Assembly (NCBI GenBank): GCA_043818215.1
Contig: JBDRGC010000023.1
Span: forward strand, 1 to 64,000
DNA: 64,000 nucleotides
Reading direction: 5' to 3'
From: JBDRGC01 sp043818215
Lineage (GTDB): Bacteria; Chloroflexota; Anaerolineae; Anaerolineales; UBA11858
The translations under genes were made by a program, and so were the position numbers. Positions 25,617-39,500 of the stretch are shown here, piece by piece. The notes under the pieces were generated by a model. That model was not told where the DNA came from, ran no database searches, and saw nothing but the letters and a program-made list of their open reading frames with translations. The first letter of the stretch is position 1. Every line of letters starts with the position of its first letter.

Positions 25617-25705
25617 CAAAGCAACCACAGATTTACCCAAAGGGCACGATGTCACGGATTGCACCGATAAAACATATAAAAAAATCCGTGTACAAAATTC
25701 CTTGC
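25617..25705. repeat. Copy of the cacggattt...gggcacgatgtcacggatt repeat
   Basis: agatttacccaaagggcacg, then atgtcacggattgcaccg, then aaaaatccgtgtac, the same family as 6637, 45108 and 47905. Confidence 0.6.
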
Positions 25706-25821
25706 CGACTTATTCGGGAACAAGTTTAATGAAATTTCGGCTCTTTGGGATTGTATCGAAAGGGAATTAATGATAATATTTTAAATGAGCCATAAAGCAT
25801 AACCTTTTTCGTTTTCACAGG

Positions 25822-25942
25822 TCGGGATTGGTTGTTTCTCCTATGAAACCCCTATCTGAGTGAGCCACCGCCGGGGTTTCATTTGGGGCGTGTGACGGCA
25901 AAATGCCGTCATAAGCGGCTCCTTACTGGTGTTCAATCCCGA
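25822..25942 (+). ncRNA. Structured leader RNA (three-helix junction) before the giant gene
   Basis: Three perfect helices can form: P1 from tcgggattg (25822-25830) with caatcccga (25934-25942); P2 from tgaaacccc (25844-25852) with ggggtttca (25873-25881); P3 from tgacggca (25893-25900) with tgccgtca (25904-25911). P1 encloses P2 and P3, giving a three-way junction, and ends about 28 bases before the giant gene's start. It does not match the conserved cores of cyclic-di-GMP, TPP or cobalamin riboswitches. A riboswitch-like regulator is an inference. Confidence 0.55.
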
Positions 25943-25970
25943 AAACCATTGAATAACAGGAGACCATACT

Positions 25971-27593
25971 ATGGAACCCCATTCAGGTCCGTTTCGTTGG
26001 TTCAAGATTTTCACTATTTGTCTCCTATCCCTATTTTTATTCAGTCCGATATTTCAAATTCCTTCCCAGGCCGCGCCTGAACCATCTCCAGAACAGGCTG
26101 TCCAGGCCGTCCAACACGCCTGGGAACTGGCCCAGGAAATCGGGATTTACCACTTCACCACCGATGTGGAGCAGACCACATATCCAGCCCCCGCGATTGC
26201 CAATGTCGGACGCAGCAGCAGCATCCAAACCTATTATTTAGAGGGGGATGTGGATAGCCCGGCCCAAGCGTTTTACATGACCCTGTGGCAGGGAGGCGGC
26301 AACGCAGCCACCCAAAAGGACGGGATCGAAATCCGCATGGAGGGTGGTGAAGCCTACGGACGGCCTATCGGCGGTCTCTGGCAGGAAATCGATGATTTCT
26401 CGGGCCTTTTCGCGCCAGGTAGCGACCCGATGGCGTATCTGGCAGGGGCGAAAAATATCACACTCGTTTCAAGCCATACACAATACGCATTACGCTATAT
26501 GTTCGACCTGGACGGCCCGGCCTTCGCGGCCCATATGCGCGATCTGCTTGAAGACCAGCTTCGCCGCTCAGGCGAACTACCTCCAGGGTTGAGTCTGGAT
26601 TCATCCATCCTTTATCGTGAAATGACTGGGCTGGGTGAAATCTGGCTGGATGCCCAGGGTTTGCCGCTGCGCTTGCTCGTGGACCTGGAAATGCCTGACC
26701 CCAAAACCGGGGAGCGAGTCAGCGCCAGGATCAAAACTGATTTTTCCAATTTTGCCCAGCAGCCCGAAACCGCAATCGGGTTTATCGCTGAAATCCCCAC
26801 CTGGGATTGGGGCCTCATCCTGCCCCAGGTTGCATTCTGGGGTCTCTTTTGCAGCGGGATCATCGTATTCGTTCTTTTCCGCCATTCGCAAAAAGTTTAT
26901 GCCGCTCTGGTGATTGCACTCATTTTTTCGATGGTGGGCACGCCGCTGCTGCAGAGCGCGCAGGTGGCCGCGTTTTACGAGACCCAGGAGCAGAAACAAC
27001 TCGAATTTGAGTCCGCTCAAAATGAACGCGCCGCCAACCAAGAAGCCAGGGATGAGTTGCTTACTTCGAGTTGGGATCCGCATCAAAATCCAGTGTTCAG
27101 TGATCAGTCTTCAGTCTTCAGTCTCCAGTCTTCAGTCCCCAATCCCCAATCACAAATCTTCAATCTCTCGCGCAGCATCCCCGACAGGGGGCAATCTCTA
27201 ATCTCCAATCTCCAAGTCTCGACACCGACCTGGACGGGATTGCCGATGCGGTCGAGCAGGCCCTGGGAACCGAGATCAATGACCCGGATACCGATGGTGA
27301 TACCCTCAACGATGGGGTGGAGTTCTTGCGCCTGGGGACCGATCCGCTCTCCAAAGACAGCGATGGTGACGGGATTTTTGATAATGTGGAAGTCACCGGT
27401 TTTATGGACGTCAACGGCCTGCACTGGTATTTGGACCCCAACTCGCCTGATACGAACAAGGACAGCCGTATCGATACAGAAGAATGCCATCAACTGGTGG
27501 GCCGGAATACTGTTGGCGACCGCAAATGTTCGGATACGGATGGCGACAGCACGCCGGATATTTTTGACCGTGATGATGACGGGGATGACGTAG
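25971..27593 (+). CDS. Giant surface protein, N-terminal section (frame 1 of 3)
   Basis: ATG at 25971 has AGGAG 8 bases upstream. The first 35 residues are a signal peptide (IFTICLLSLFLFSPIFQIPS). Next comes an unrecognised domain of about 240 residues, then two membrane spans near residues 280-330 (WGLFCSGIIVFVLF and ALVIALIFSMVGTPLL). From 27091 the frame runs into a CAGTNNN heptamer tract; the residues after that (for example TGLPMRSSRPWEP) are out of frame with the true gene, which continues in another frame as DTDLDGIADAVEQALG from 27221. So the useful part ends near 27090. This section plus the next two add up to one gene of about 6,360 codons. Confidence 0.8.
   Translation: MEPHSGPFRWFKIFTICLLSLFLFSPIFQIPSQAAPEPSPEQAVQAVQHAWELAQEIGIYHFTTDVEQTTYPAPAIANVGRSSSIQTYYLEGDVDSPAQAFYMTLWQGGGNAATQKDGIEIRMEGGEAYGRPIGGLWQEIDDFSGLFAPGSDPMAYLAGAKNITLVSSHTQYALRYMFDLDGPAFAAHMRDLLEDQLRRSGELPPGLSLDSSILYREMTGLGEIWLDAQGLPLRLLVDLEMPDPKTGERVSARIKTDFSNFAQQPETAIGFIAEIPTWDWGLILPQVAFWGLFCSGIIVFVLFRHSQKVYAALVIALIFSMVGTPLLQSAQVAAFYETQEQKQLEFESAQNERAANQEARDELLTSSWDPHQNPVFSDQSSVFSLQSSVPNPQSQIFNLSRSIPDRGQSLISNLQVSTPTWTGLPMRSSRPWEPRSMTRIPMVIPSTMGWSSCAWGPIRSPKTAMVTGFLIMWKSPVLWTSTACTGIWTPTRLIRTRTAVSIQKNAINWWAGILLATANVRIRMATARRIFLTVMMTGMT
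27091..27220. repeat. CAGTNNN heptamer tract at the first frame break of the giant gene
   Basis: Units run cagtgtt, cagtgat, cagtctt (twice), cagtctc, cagtctt, cagtccc, then caatccc-type units, an inserted cgcgcagcatccccgacagg word, and four aatctcc-type units. Upstream and downstream reading frames differ by two positions; one extra heptamer (or two fewer) would join them. Confidence 0.88.
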
Positions 27594-30500
27594 CCGACCC
27601 GGTTGACATCTACCCAATGGGGATGGTGGATCGAGACGGCCAGCATACTAATGGCAGCAACCCCAATGCGTTTACAGATGATCACCCTTTCGAACTCAAG
27701 ATCGAATCATTGCAAACCGGACTACCGGTCTTCGTTGATTTTCAGCTTCGTCCAGAAAACCCAGACCACCTGACCTACGCCTTGAATGTCCTGGATTGGC
27801 CCAGCGAAGACATCGAGGGCCAGATTCAACATGTCAAACACACGACTTTTGCCAGCGATTTTACCGATGAACAATTAACAGGCAATCCCTCCGCGGCCAA
27901 TGGGGATATGCGCCTGATCCCGATGCTGGAGTTGACGATCTCTGGGGATCATGTTCCTTTTGCCCGCACGAATCCTGCCATTGATGTGGCAGTCCGCGGG
28001 GTAATTTCTGGCACCATTCAACTCGAACAGGCCAGCAGCAACCGGGATAACACCAGCCTCGATTTTTCCTTTGATGATCCAGGCCAGGATTACACCGTTA
28101 AGATTTACGAGGGCGGTTGTCCTGTCTCAGGCACGCCCGTCAAAACTTACACCAATAGATCGGATGGCGATTCAAGCACCTGGACTGGCAAAAAAGTCGT
28201 TGATTTGGCGAATGGTACTTATGCCCTGACCGTGTCGAATGGCACAGATACCGTTTGTGCTGCGATTGGCAATATCATCAACGGCCCTTATATCTACGCC
28301 ATGATTGATCCGGAACCCCTGCGGCCTTATGGAATCTCGGTTCGGGAGGCCGACCAAAATGGAACCCTGATCGCATATATCCCCCTCAACATGGTTCCCG
28401 ACGAAACCGGGGGCGGGCGAGTAGCCTTCTCGGCCCGGATGGCCTATGAACTGGGAACCGATGCCACCTGGGATCAGGCCCAGCAGGTCCGCATGGTCTG
28501 GATGCTGGAAATGCTGACCGATAGCTGCGATTCGAATGGCTTCGAAGAAGATTGGGCCGCCATGACCCTCAGCGACCCCACTTTGGGCATGAAAGCCGGT
28601 TCAAAAGACGCCGCCTTCCGCACCTGGTGCAGCCTGCCCGAACACCGCACCCCAGACACCTCTCGGATTGTGCATACTTATGACGATTCCTGGATTCTAA
28701 CCGGGTTGGCGGTACGGGAAGATCATGGCCTGGATGTGGCCGTGGTTTATGAAGACCCCGCCCAGGGGGATGTGGCTACCAGCGAAAACCTGTGGCAACT
28801 CTCCCGCGGGCTGGCCGCCACCTTCCTGGTGGGCCGTGATTGTGAAGACAACGATGTTACCACTTATCCCGATTACGACCCGGATACGGGCAGTTGCAAT
28901 GATGATACGTATCGCGATATTTCAGTCTACACCAATGGCCCGGATGGGAACACGATCGGGAATACCAATATCTACAACCGCTTCGATGCATCCGGCAGCG
29001 CGGCCGATGGCGATGACCAGCGCTGGGGCATCCCCAAAGCAGCCTTGCAGGTGGCTCGTTTTCGCTACGACAGCCAGGATTACGCCACCTATCTGGCGAT
29101 GACCGAAACCCCGGACATTTTGGAAGCCAACTTCGCCCATACCGACGAACCCACCTTGCTTTTTGCCCGTGAAGAGCATTACCGCAGCGCCGACCTGGGT
29201 GCAGCCTCCAAAAGCGGAAGCGTGTTCACCGTAAATATGGTTTCCAGTAATCAACCGCTGCAAACCGTCACCGGCCTCAAATGGATGCCTTACGCCTATG
29301 ATGATGATACCGGCTGGTCGCCTATCCCCATTCGAGAACTTTGGGATGATCTCATCATCCAATATGAAGACACCTTTGCCCAAACCTACCCGGAGGATAC
29401 CGAAGCCGCCAACCTGGGGCGGGCCGTGGTGGCCCGTTCTTATTATGTATCCCTGATTCAGGGCCTGGTCCAACAAGTAGAAATTGGCAGTGACCTGCTC
29501 TGGCAACCCGACCTGGAAGGAGAAGCCGACGATTGGGTTTACAGCGTCGAAACTCAATTAGAGTACATCTCATTCTTTGGTTGGATTTTGGCGGACGTAC
29601 TCAAGGAGGCCTTTGACACTTATGGAACAAAGTGGCGGTTTATCAACATTAGCGGCTTTTCGGTAGATTCGGGTGTGCTTAAACCCTGGCAAAGCTTGCT
29701 GCCGGTGGAAGAATTTCACGGGGCGCTAGAATCGATTGGCGAGGGGATCAAATCGGCCACCTGGGGGCCGTGGGCCAGCCTCTTCTCCGGTGGGGTTAAA
29801 TCCAAAATCGGGGCCGGAATAGCCCTGGCTGGTGCTGTGGCGGTGGTTGGGTTGACGATTTATGGCATCACCCAGCAGAGCAACGCCCTGGATATCGTCT
29901 CGATGGTCATGACAGGCCTGTGGGTCATCCTGGCTATCCAGAATCTAGTCAGCACCGCGGTGCAAGTCATCAAAGCCGTACAAGAGGCTGGCAGTATGGC
30001 GGCCGCGGTCAGCAAAGGCTTATCAGAGGCTACCAGTAATATCAAATCGACCTTCAAAAGCGCCGCGGTCGTCGGGTTGATCATCAGCGTGGTTGCCACC
30101 TGGGCTGCCTTAGGCGCCCAGATTGGCCTGTCGTATGGCCTGGGGGGCGGGATGTCGAGCATTGCCCTGGGGACCGCCATCGCGGGGGCCATCGCGGCAA
30201 CTGTGGTCATGGTGATTATGTTCGTTATCGCGGCCATTCCCATCGTGGGACAGATCATCGCCGCTATCATCATGCTGATCGATGCCGTCGTCAGTCTTTT
30301 TTGCACCATCTTTCTGGATGAGGAACAAGCCGAACACCCCGCGGCCGAATGGTTCTGCGGCGGTCTGCAAGGCATTGTCACCAAAGCGTTGACCGTGTTG
30401 ATTTACAGCGGCAATGTGATGGTCGAACTTTACCCCGAAGATTACGACCGGTTAGAGTTTTACGACTTTTTAGCCGATGATCTGGTTGATCCTGATTTAG

Positions 30501-33500
30501 GGATTTCAGTGGGGAACAAGGTCAAATACAGCCTCTCGATCACCAACACCATCGATATTGCCCCCTTGCCCGATGATCTCGGAGCGGCCTATCGCTACCA
30601 ATATAACGATAAACAATTACGCAGTTCTGCTTTCAGTTACGATCTATCGATTACCAATACGGTTGAATTGCACGAAAATTTAGACCGCTACACCACCACC
30701 ACCGATTGGGAATACGTGGACGGCGGCAGCGAGGCAGATTGGGGCGATTTCGGCCACACCTGGCACAAAGCTGAACCGGTTTACATCAACCGCACCGTCC
30801 AGCACCCGGATGGAGTCCCCTTTGAGGTTGCCGGGATCAACCAGAGCGTCCCGCTTTACCTCCTGGAGGGCTGGGCCGTCCCTTCCCAGAACTGCATCCT
30901 GGGGATTTGCACCATCTGGACAGATCGCGGCACCGAAAATTTCAACCTGGGCAGCGGCCTGAAATTCGACGTTTTCCCGGTCACCCTGGATGAATTCTAT
31001 ACCCTGACATCCAAAGATGGGGGTTACGCTCTCGCCTGGTCACAATCTGGCGATGTCACTTTCCCTCGCCTGGTCGATGGTGATGGAGACGGCATTCCCT
31101 ACCCTGTCGATGCCCACGACAATGTTTGGGACAATGACGGCGACGGCCTCTCGGATAGTTTCGAGGTCAAGCTGGGTTCCAACCCGGATAATAAAGACAG
31201 CGACGGGGACGGCCTGCCCGACAACCTGGAATTGATCTCTGAAACCAACCCCCTGCGCACCGACAGCGACGGGGATGGATTATCGGATGGTGCAGAAGTC
31301 TATCATCAAGATATTACCGATCATGACTCAGATGGCAATTTCACTGAATGGTTGGGGGGCTGGGAATATGGCTACAATTTAAAACCCGATGGAACCCTGC
31401 AAACCACCTGGGTTTCATCATCCCCAATGAGTACAGACAGTGATGGCGATAGCCTCACAGATTTCCAGGAAAAAACCTTTGGATTCAACCCCACCTGGAT
31501 GTCAAATCCCACTATTTTGACCTTTGAATCCACCATTTCTGAGTCCGATGGGAGCGGCGGTTACACCGATTCGGACGGTTTCGCCCTGCCGGGGGATACC
31601 CTTTATTACGCCGCCTCCGTGGAGAACGAACTCTACAACCGCTGGGCGCACGGCCTGCTGGATACCGATTTTCCCGGCGTGCTCGATGATGACGCCATTG
31701 ACCCTCAACCCTTCCTGCTCTATCCTTTGGAGCAGCAGGTCATCGAGGGTCAGGTGCCCGTGGCGAACACTGCGGCCTCCGGCGTCTACAACCTGACCCA
31801 GACCGCCGGCGCCCTGATCTCCGATTGGGCCGAGCTGGCTTCGGGGGCTGCCCTGTGGTATCCCTTCGAGGATGACGCCGCCGCAACCACTTACGCTGAC
31901 CGCTCCGGGTCGATCCCTCCCGACGACGGCACCTGCTCGAACGCCACTCCGGGGGCGGGCTGCGTCCCCATTAAAAATGACGGCGTTTATGGCGGAAGCC
32001 TCAACTTCGATGGGACTGCCCGCGTTGCCTCAGACTACGATCCTGCGGACAACGCGTTCGCAATTTCATTGTGGTTCAAAACCACTGAGCCTAATGGCGG
32101 CCTGTTAGATACCCAAGGGTTCTGGGATCGCTGGTTGTATCTGTATGGTGGCAACGTCAAGGCCAGAATGTACAACGGAGTTTCTCACCAAATCCTGACC
32201 AGCGCGCAGACCTACAACGATGGGGATTGGCATCATGTGGTGCATACCTTTGGCGGGTCAGCCGGTGGACAGAAACTGTATGTGGACGGGCAGCGGGTCG
32301 ACAGCGGGAGCTACACCACGGCCAGAGCCAGCACAAACGGGATCCGCCTCGGCTATGCCAATATCAGCGGCATTGGCTACTTCGACGGCAAAATCGATGA
32401 TGTTCGACTTTTCGAGCGCGGCCTGACCTTCACAGAAGTGCAGGCAATCTTCGATACGCCCATCCTCGACCTGCGTTTCAACGAAAGTTCGGGATGGCAG
32501 GATTCCTCGCCTTTCGCAAACGATGCCTCTTGCACCGGAACCTGTCCCGATCACGTTGACGGCATCGATGGGCGGGGGGCCAATTTCAGTGGCAGTCACT
32601 ATATCACTGTGCCCTCCGATGACAGCCTGAAACTCAACCAGGGCGGCTTTACCATTGGCGTCTGGATTTATCCGACCGAATCCCCGGAGTATTGTTACCA
32701 GCGTGAGTTTTACAGCCCGCCCTGCGATATCTGGAAACCCCAGCCCCAGGGCATTTTGGGATTCGGCAGCGGGGAAGACAACGCTTACCCTACCTTACAG
32801 CGGGTGGGAAACGCGCTGCGCTTTACCTACGGGGACAAACCCTATTTCACCACCGGCGATGTCCTCCAGCCCAACAAATGGAACCATGTGGCCGTGTCCT
32901 ATGATGGCAGTGCTGTACTCATCTACGTTAACGGTGTGAAAGTCGCCGAAGATTCCACCACCTTCACCACGCCCCCGCCAGGGACCAAAACCCTGACAGT
33001 TGGCCGCAGTGGGACAGCCGGGACCTTCGAAGTCAAGAAAGTTCGCGTTGATGAAGAGGGCGACGGCATCGGGAAGGCCGAAATGTGTATCGCCTTTCGA
33101 TCCTACGGCGGTGATTGGCAAACGGTCTTCGACCAGCAGGTGGATGGCGGACTGGTGGATGCATCTTATTTCCCCCTGCTTTACAATGTCGCCGCTGGCC
33201 CCTTCGAGTTCAATACCCTCGCGGATTTACGAGTCTGGGAGGATGATGGCGGGGAACACTGCGTCACGGTTAATAATAAAAGTGATTCCGACCCCATAGA
33301 TGACGGGGATGATGGCATGGGATTCTGGTCATTCCGCACGACGGATGTCAGCAAAGGGTTCGACAAGCTCTATTCCACCGACCCCACCACGGATCCCTAC
33401 CGCCACTATGGGTTGATGGGATATTCCGGCGATTCTTCCGGTCATTTCTACATGGTCTACCACAACGACTCGATACCCTTCTACGGCAAAATTGATGAGT

Positions 33501-36500
33501 TGCTGATCTACAACCGCCCCTTCGATGCTGACTCGGTTCTGGATATGTACCAGGCCCAGCGGCTTTCCCTGCACCTGAAATTCGACGACCCCCCCGGCGA
33601 GACCAGCTTCGTCGATTCGAGCTTTGGGCATCACAACGCCTCGTGCGGCGGCGCAGCCTGCCCTGTGGCTGGCGTTGCCGGCCGCGTTAACCAGGCCGCC
33701 ATCTTCGATGGGAATGATCACCTGACCCTCGCCAACAGCGGGATCAACCGCCTGACCAACGAATTCAGCGTCGCGGCCTGGATCAGGCCGGAGAGCGTCA
33801 GCGGCTACCACCGTATTCTTTCTACGGCACGTACCAACAGCCACAACGGGTTTGCATTTGGCACTTACAACGACGGCCTGAGCTTCACAACCTTTGGGAA
33901 AAAGGATTACGCCCTGACCGGATTGGGCCTTGTGACCGGGAAATGGACTCACGTCGCCGCGGTGATGGACGAAAACAACGCTGTCAGTTTCTACGTCAAT
34001 GGCGTATTCCAGGACATCGTCGCCGGGTCATCCCCCGCGAGCGCGGATACCGACGATGCCCTCCTGGTGGGCGCGACCACCGATAGCGGAAGCAGCGTCC
34101 GGATTCAGACCTTCAATGGCCGCATCGATGACCTCTACGTCTTCTCGAACGCCCTCAGCGAAGCCGGGATTCTAAATCTTTACCAGAATGCCCCCGCCTT
34201 CCAACTCCACCTCGATGAAACCCAGAGCGCAACCGGTTTTTCAGATGATGCCAACCCCTCCCGAATGGTCTCCTGCACTGGCAGCCATTGCCCGCAGGTT
34301 GGTTTTGGTGTAGACGGCCAACTGGGGACCGCTGCCCAGTTTGATGGGGTCGATGATTATATCTACACGCCATACAGTCAACAAACCACTGGAGATTTCT
34401 CCATCTCTGCCTGGGTGCGGCCCACCGCAATCCGGGACGGTCAGCAACCCATCTTTGTTCACTATGCCACATCCTACGCAAACTTTGGGTTATTCATCAA
34501 GCCAGATTCGATGATTCCCCAGTTCCTGGCCCACGGTTGTGCTGGGGGGAGCGAGACAGTTCTCGATTCAGGATCCGCACTCATTATGAATTCCTGGAAC
34601 CACATCGTAGGCACTTATAGCGGCGGGACGATGACGATCTATATCAACGGTGCCCCCCAAGGCAGCCAGAATTGGAACCGGTGCCAAAACCCTGGCCCGT
34701 TCTGGGTTGGCGGGAATGTGCCTGATACGGTGCCTTTTGCCGGTCAACTGGATGAAGTCACCCTCTACAATCACGCCCTCTCACGGCAAATGATCGCCGA
34801 GATTTTCAACTACCAGGGCAAATGGGTTCAAGAACGTCAGAGCCACAATATCGCCATCGATGACGATAACCCCACCGTGACCCTGGAAACCACCGGCGAC
34901 CGCCTGCCGGACACCGATGTCCAGATGCTGGTCATCGCCAGCGACCCCACTTCGGGCATCCAAAGTGTCCAGTTCGGCGTACAGGCTCCTGGGCAGAGCA
35001 GCTACACCTGGAGCGACGCGCCTCCCTGTCAGGATGCCGCCGCCGAGACCGCCTGGTGTCCCACCTTCAACCCCGCTGGCGAAGGGGCTTATAGCCTGCG
35101 CGCCAAAGTCACCGATTTGGTCGGCCATATTTCCACAACCGATGCCACCGTTTATGTGGACAATCAATCGCCCACCGCCACTTTCGATTTCACCGCCAAC
35201 GCACTCCTGCTCCCCACCCTCTCGGATACCCAGCCCAACACCTGGGAACTTGCTCTTTCAGGGATGATCAGCGATCCGGATATCGGTTCGGAGGCGGGCA
35301 GCGGGGTGGCCGCCAGCAGCCTCCAGGTAAGCGTTTTCAATGAAAATGGAACCCTGGTCGGCCCAGCACCGCAGCCCCCGACTTTGAACGGGGACAATTG
35401 GAGCCTGGATTACGATATCGCCGAACCCTACCCCAGCGGCATTTTCACCGTCACCCTGACTGCCACGGATAAGATCGTTTTACGGGCTGGATTGGATGAT
35501 TCTCAACTAGATCGACATTCCCTTGAGACCTCCCGGTTGATTCAGATCGATGCCACACCCGCGGCGGGGTACCTGGATTTGGGAGGGGTTACAGCTCTCA
35601 TCACGGACACTCAAACCCTGGAAGGGCAGGCCACCGAGCGTCCCGTTCACCTGCGCGTGGCATGGAATACCGACGCCCACGCCGACCAACTTGGGCTGGC
35701 AATCACCTGCAATGGCTTGATCCAGCACCAATTCCAGCCGGGGACTCTCCAACCTTTAGCCGATTCTTACTCCTGGAGCGGCGACGTCCACCGCGGCGCG
35801 GCCTGTCAGATCCATCTCACCGATACCGGCGGGGATGGCGGCACCAGTGGGACTATCGAGGCCTGCGGAGAAGAAATCGCCGACTGGGATGCGAGTTTCG
35901 GCGGGGGGCAGGTAGTCAACTTTACGGCAGTTGCCGATGCCTGCGGCCCCTCCCTGGATGTGGCCGGGGTCGCGGGGGTCGAAACGGCCCTCGTCTCGGT
36001 GCTGCCCGGTTCGCCGTTTTACAACCAGGAACCCATCCCTGGGGCAACCCTACACCTGCCCTTTGACGATGTTCCCACAGCCAACGGAACACTTAGTTTC
36101 CGCGATATCTCTGGCGAAAACCGCAACGGCACCTGTACCGGGATCGCCTGTCCAACATGGGGACAGCCCGGCCACGTTGGCAGAGCGGTGTCCTTTTCTG
36201 GGGCGCAATGGATCGATAGCACCAACTTCGATATCGACGATGACTTCACCCTGTCCCTGTGGATCAACCCGCTCGCGACCAGCGATGGACAGTCTTTCAT
36301 CGGAAAACACACCTACGGAGGTTCCAACCTGATCGTTTTCGGTTTTTGGAACGGTGGTTATAGCTTCCGCATCCGCAGTGATTCTTACGATGCGGGCACA
36401 AAAACAACCGGCTGGCAGCATCTCGTTGTGGTCGGCCAAAAGACCTCCGCCACCACTACCCTCGTGACGGTCTATAAAGACAACCAACTTCTCTGGCAGC

Positions 36501-39500
36501 ATACTTTGAATGCTGTGGTGGGGAATGTATCTGGCAAACCCTGGAGCTTCGGCCAGGAATGGGATGGTAATACCCGCAGCGATTATTTCTCCGGCCTGAT
36601 GGATGAGGCGCGTTTCTTCGACCGGGCCATGGACGCCGCCGAAATTAGCGAACTTAATATGGGAGCCAACCCGGTGCTGCACCTGCCCCTGGACGAATCC
36701 TGGGCCAGCAACGGAACGGCCCTCCCAGATCAATCAGGCTGGGCGCATGACGGCTGGCTCTCTGCCGGCATAGGTGACATGGTCAATAAGGCCGCCCCAG
36801 GCGGGGTTGGCCCCTACGCCCTCGATTTCGACGGGAGCGACGACCACATCACCATCCCGGATAGCAACGCCCTGGATTTGGAACAGTTCAGCGTTGGGTT
36901 GTGGGTCAGGCCGGACACGTGGTCATATTCCGTGGATAACCCCCTGATTCTGAAGGGCAACCAAAGCGGGAATAACCTCAACTATGGCATTTATATCACC
37001 GCTCAAGGGAAGCTCAGTTTCCGTTTTTATGATGCTTCTTGCACGACCCTGCACGCGGTAGAAGACGGCGTTGCCCCTCTCCATCAATGGAGCCACATCC
37101 TAGCAACTTACGATGGGACACAAGTGAGCATTTATCGAAATGGTCAGGTTGTCAAAACAGAAGCGGTTTCTGGGGGAGTCTGTCAAAATAATGATCCGGT
37201 GTGGATTGGCGAAACCCCAGGTGGGGTGACCACATACGAGGGCCTGATTGACGATGTGATCCTTTACCCGCGAGTGATTTCTGAACCTGAAGTGGAGAGT
37301 CTCTACGCGGCTGGTTGGCAATCGACTACCACAACACCGACAGGGGTCGGGGTGGAACTTTCCGATTGGAACACGAGCATCCCCGCCGGGCTAGAAGGAA
37401 CTTTCCGATTAGATTTACGCGGCGAGGACATGAACGCTTTGGTCAGCAAACCCGAGGCGGCTTGGCAGGGCGAGATCGACACTCTGGATCCACGAGTGAC
37501 GCTGGATGCCCAGGTCAGCGGCGACACCGTCCAATACACCACCATCGCCGCCGACTGGAACCTGACCGAAAGTGGCTATAACACGCCCTGCGGTGCGGGG
37601 ATCATCGACCAGCGGGAATATTTCGAGTCTCCCTGGTATCAGGCCTTGGGCACTGGCGAGCAGCGTGTTTATCAGCTAACGACACAATGCGAACACTCCA
37701 TCGCGGAATTATCCGGCGAAGTTGGGGCCTACGATACCCCCGGACTATCTTATGGCGTTGCCGTCAGTTCCACTCTGTCGTATATCGCCGATGGGGAGGG
37801 TGGTCTGCAAATCGTGGACGTCTCTAACCCCGTTCAGCCCCAATTCGTCGGTTCTCTGGGTGGGATATATCCCTGGGCCGTGGCAGTCGCACCCGGGGGG
37901 GCAGTGTTGATACCTGATCTGATGGTCGACAGCATTGCCGTAGAACCGGCTTCCCCGGAGATCAACCAGGCCTTCATCGTCAGTGTGACGGTCCGCAACC
38001 AGGGGGCTGGCACGGCCTGGAATTTCACCACTGCAATTTATCAGGATGCCCAACCCGCGGCCTGTGAGGGGTCGATCCCCCAATGGACGGCTGCCATCCC
38101 GCGGCTGGATGCCGGTCAATCCGCGGTGGTGGCCTTCTCCCACTCCGGGTTTTCGTCTTTCACCCCCCACACCCTCTACGCCCAGGCGGATTCCGGCTGC
38201 ATGGTCGCCGAGTCCGACGAAGCGAACAATATCGCCGGCCCGCTGTACATCACCGCTGTCCAATCGGACCTGGTGGTCGAAAGTTTGAGTTTCGATCCGG
38301 TTTCCCCGTTTGAAAACCAGCCCTTCACCATTACCGCGGTGATCTCCAATACGGGCACCGGGGCAGCGGCGACTTTTAGCACCACGATCTATATTGACCA
38401 GGCAATTGGATTCACAGACTGCAACGTTCCTGGCTGGGCTACTATGTCCGTATCATCGTTAGCGGCAGGCACTTCTACGGAGGTGGTCTTTAACCATTCT
38501 GGGCTCTCAGCCACGGGGGATTACGAAGTGATTGCTTATGCCGATTCGGGCTGCGATGTGGCCGAAAGCCAGGAACTGAATAACCTTGCCGGCGATTGGG
38601 TCACTGTAGTCACAGCACCTAAACCGGATTTACTTATCACGCTTATTACCTCAGAAACCAACTCTCCCATCATCAATCAGCCCTTTGTCGTCACTACCAC
38701 CGTCCACAACCAGGGAACTGCGGCCAGTGGTGCTTTTACAACGACGGTCTTTTTGGACGAACAACCGTTAGCATGCCCGAATCTGACAGGACAGTTTGAT
38801 GCCACCCGCATCACCAACCTCGATCCGGGCGAATCGGCCACCATCACATTCACCCATCCTGGGATATCAACGTATGGCGGGCACTTTATCACATCTCAGG
38901 CTGACAGCCATTGTGAGGTGATTGAATCAATCGAGACCAACAACACTTCCACCAGGCTTAATTTGAACGTAGTTGATCCTAACAAGCCAGACTTAACGAT
39001 AGAAAACATCGTCACCCATCCGATAACCCCCACGATTAACCAATCCTTTATCATCAGTGTAACTTTGAAGAACCAGGGGCTGGGAATTGCTGTAGATTTC
39101 TATGGATACATTATGACTGCCATCTATCAGGATAAAGTACCTTCGAATTGTGATGAAGGTACTCTATGGATCTATACCGGTCCGCTCAACCCTGGTGAAA
39201 CCAGGATCATTACCAGGACGCTGGCTGGGATATCCACGCCAGGGCCACACCAGTTTTATGCAAATGTCGATTCCGCATGTGAAATCTCAGAATCTAACGA
39301 AGACAATAACATCTTTGGGCCGATCACTGTAACAGCAAGAGCACCCGATCTCATCGTCGAAGAAATCGCCACCCAACCCATCACGCCAACAATCAACCAA
39401 TCTCTGGTGGTCAGTGTCACGATCAAAAATCAGGGGTTGGAGGCAGCTCAAAACTTCGATACAACTTTCTACTTCGACCATATCCCCTCCCAATGTGATG

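Noticed and set aside
25822..25942. Known riboswitch (TPP, cobalamin or cyclic-di-GMP)
   Set aside because: A CTGAG and a GCCACCGCC string looked suggestive, but the conserved cores and helix order of these classes are missing.
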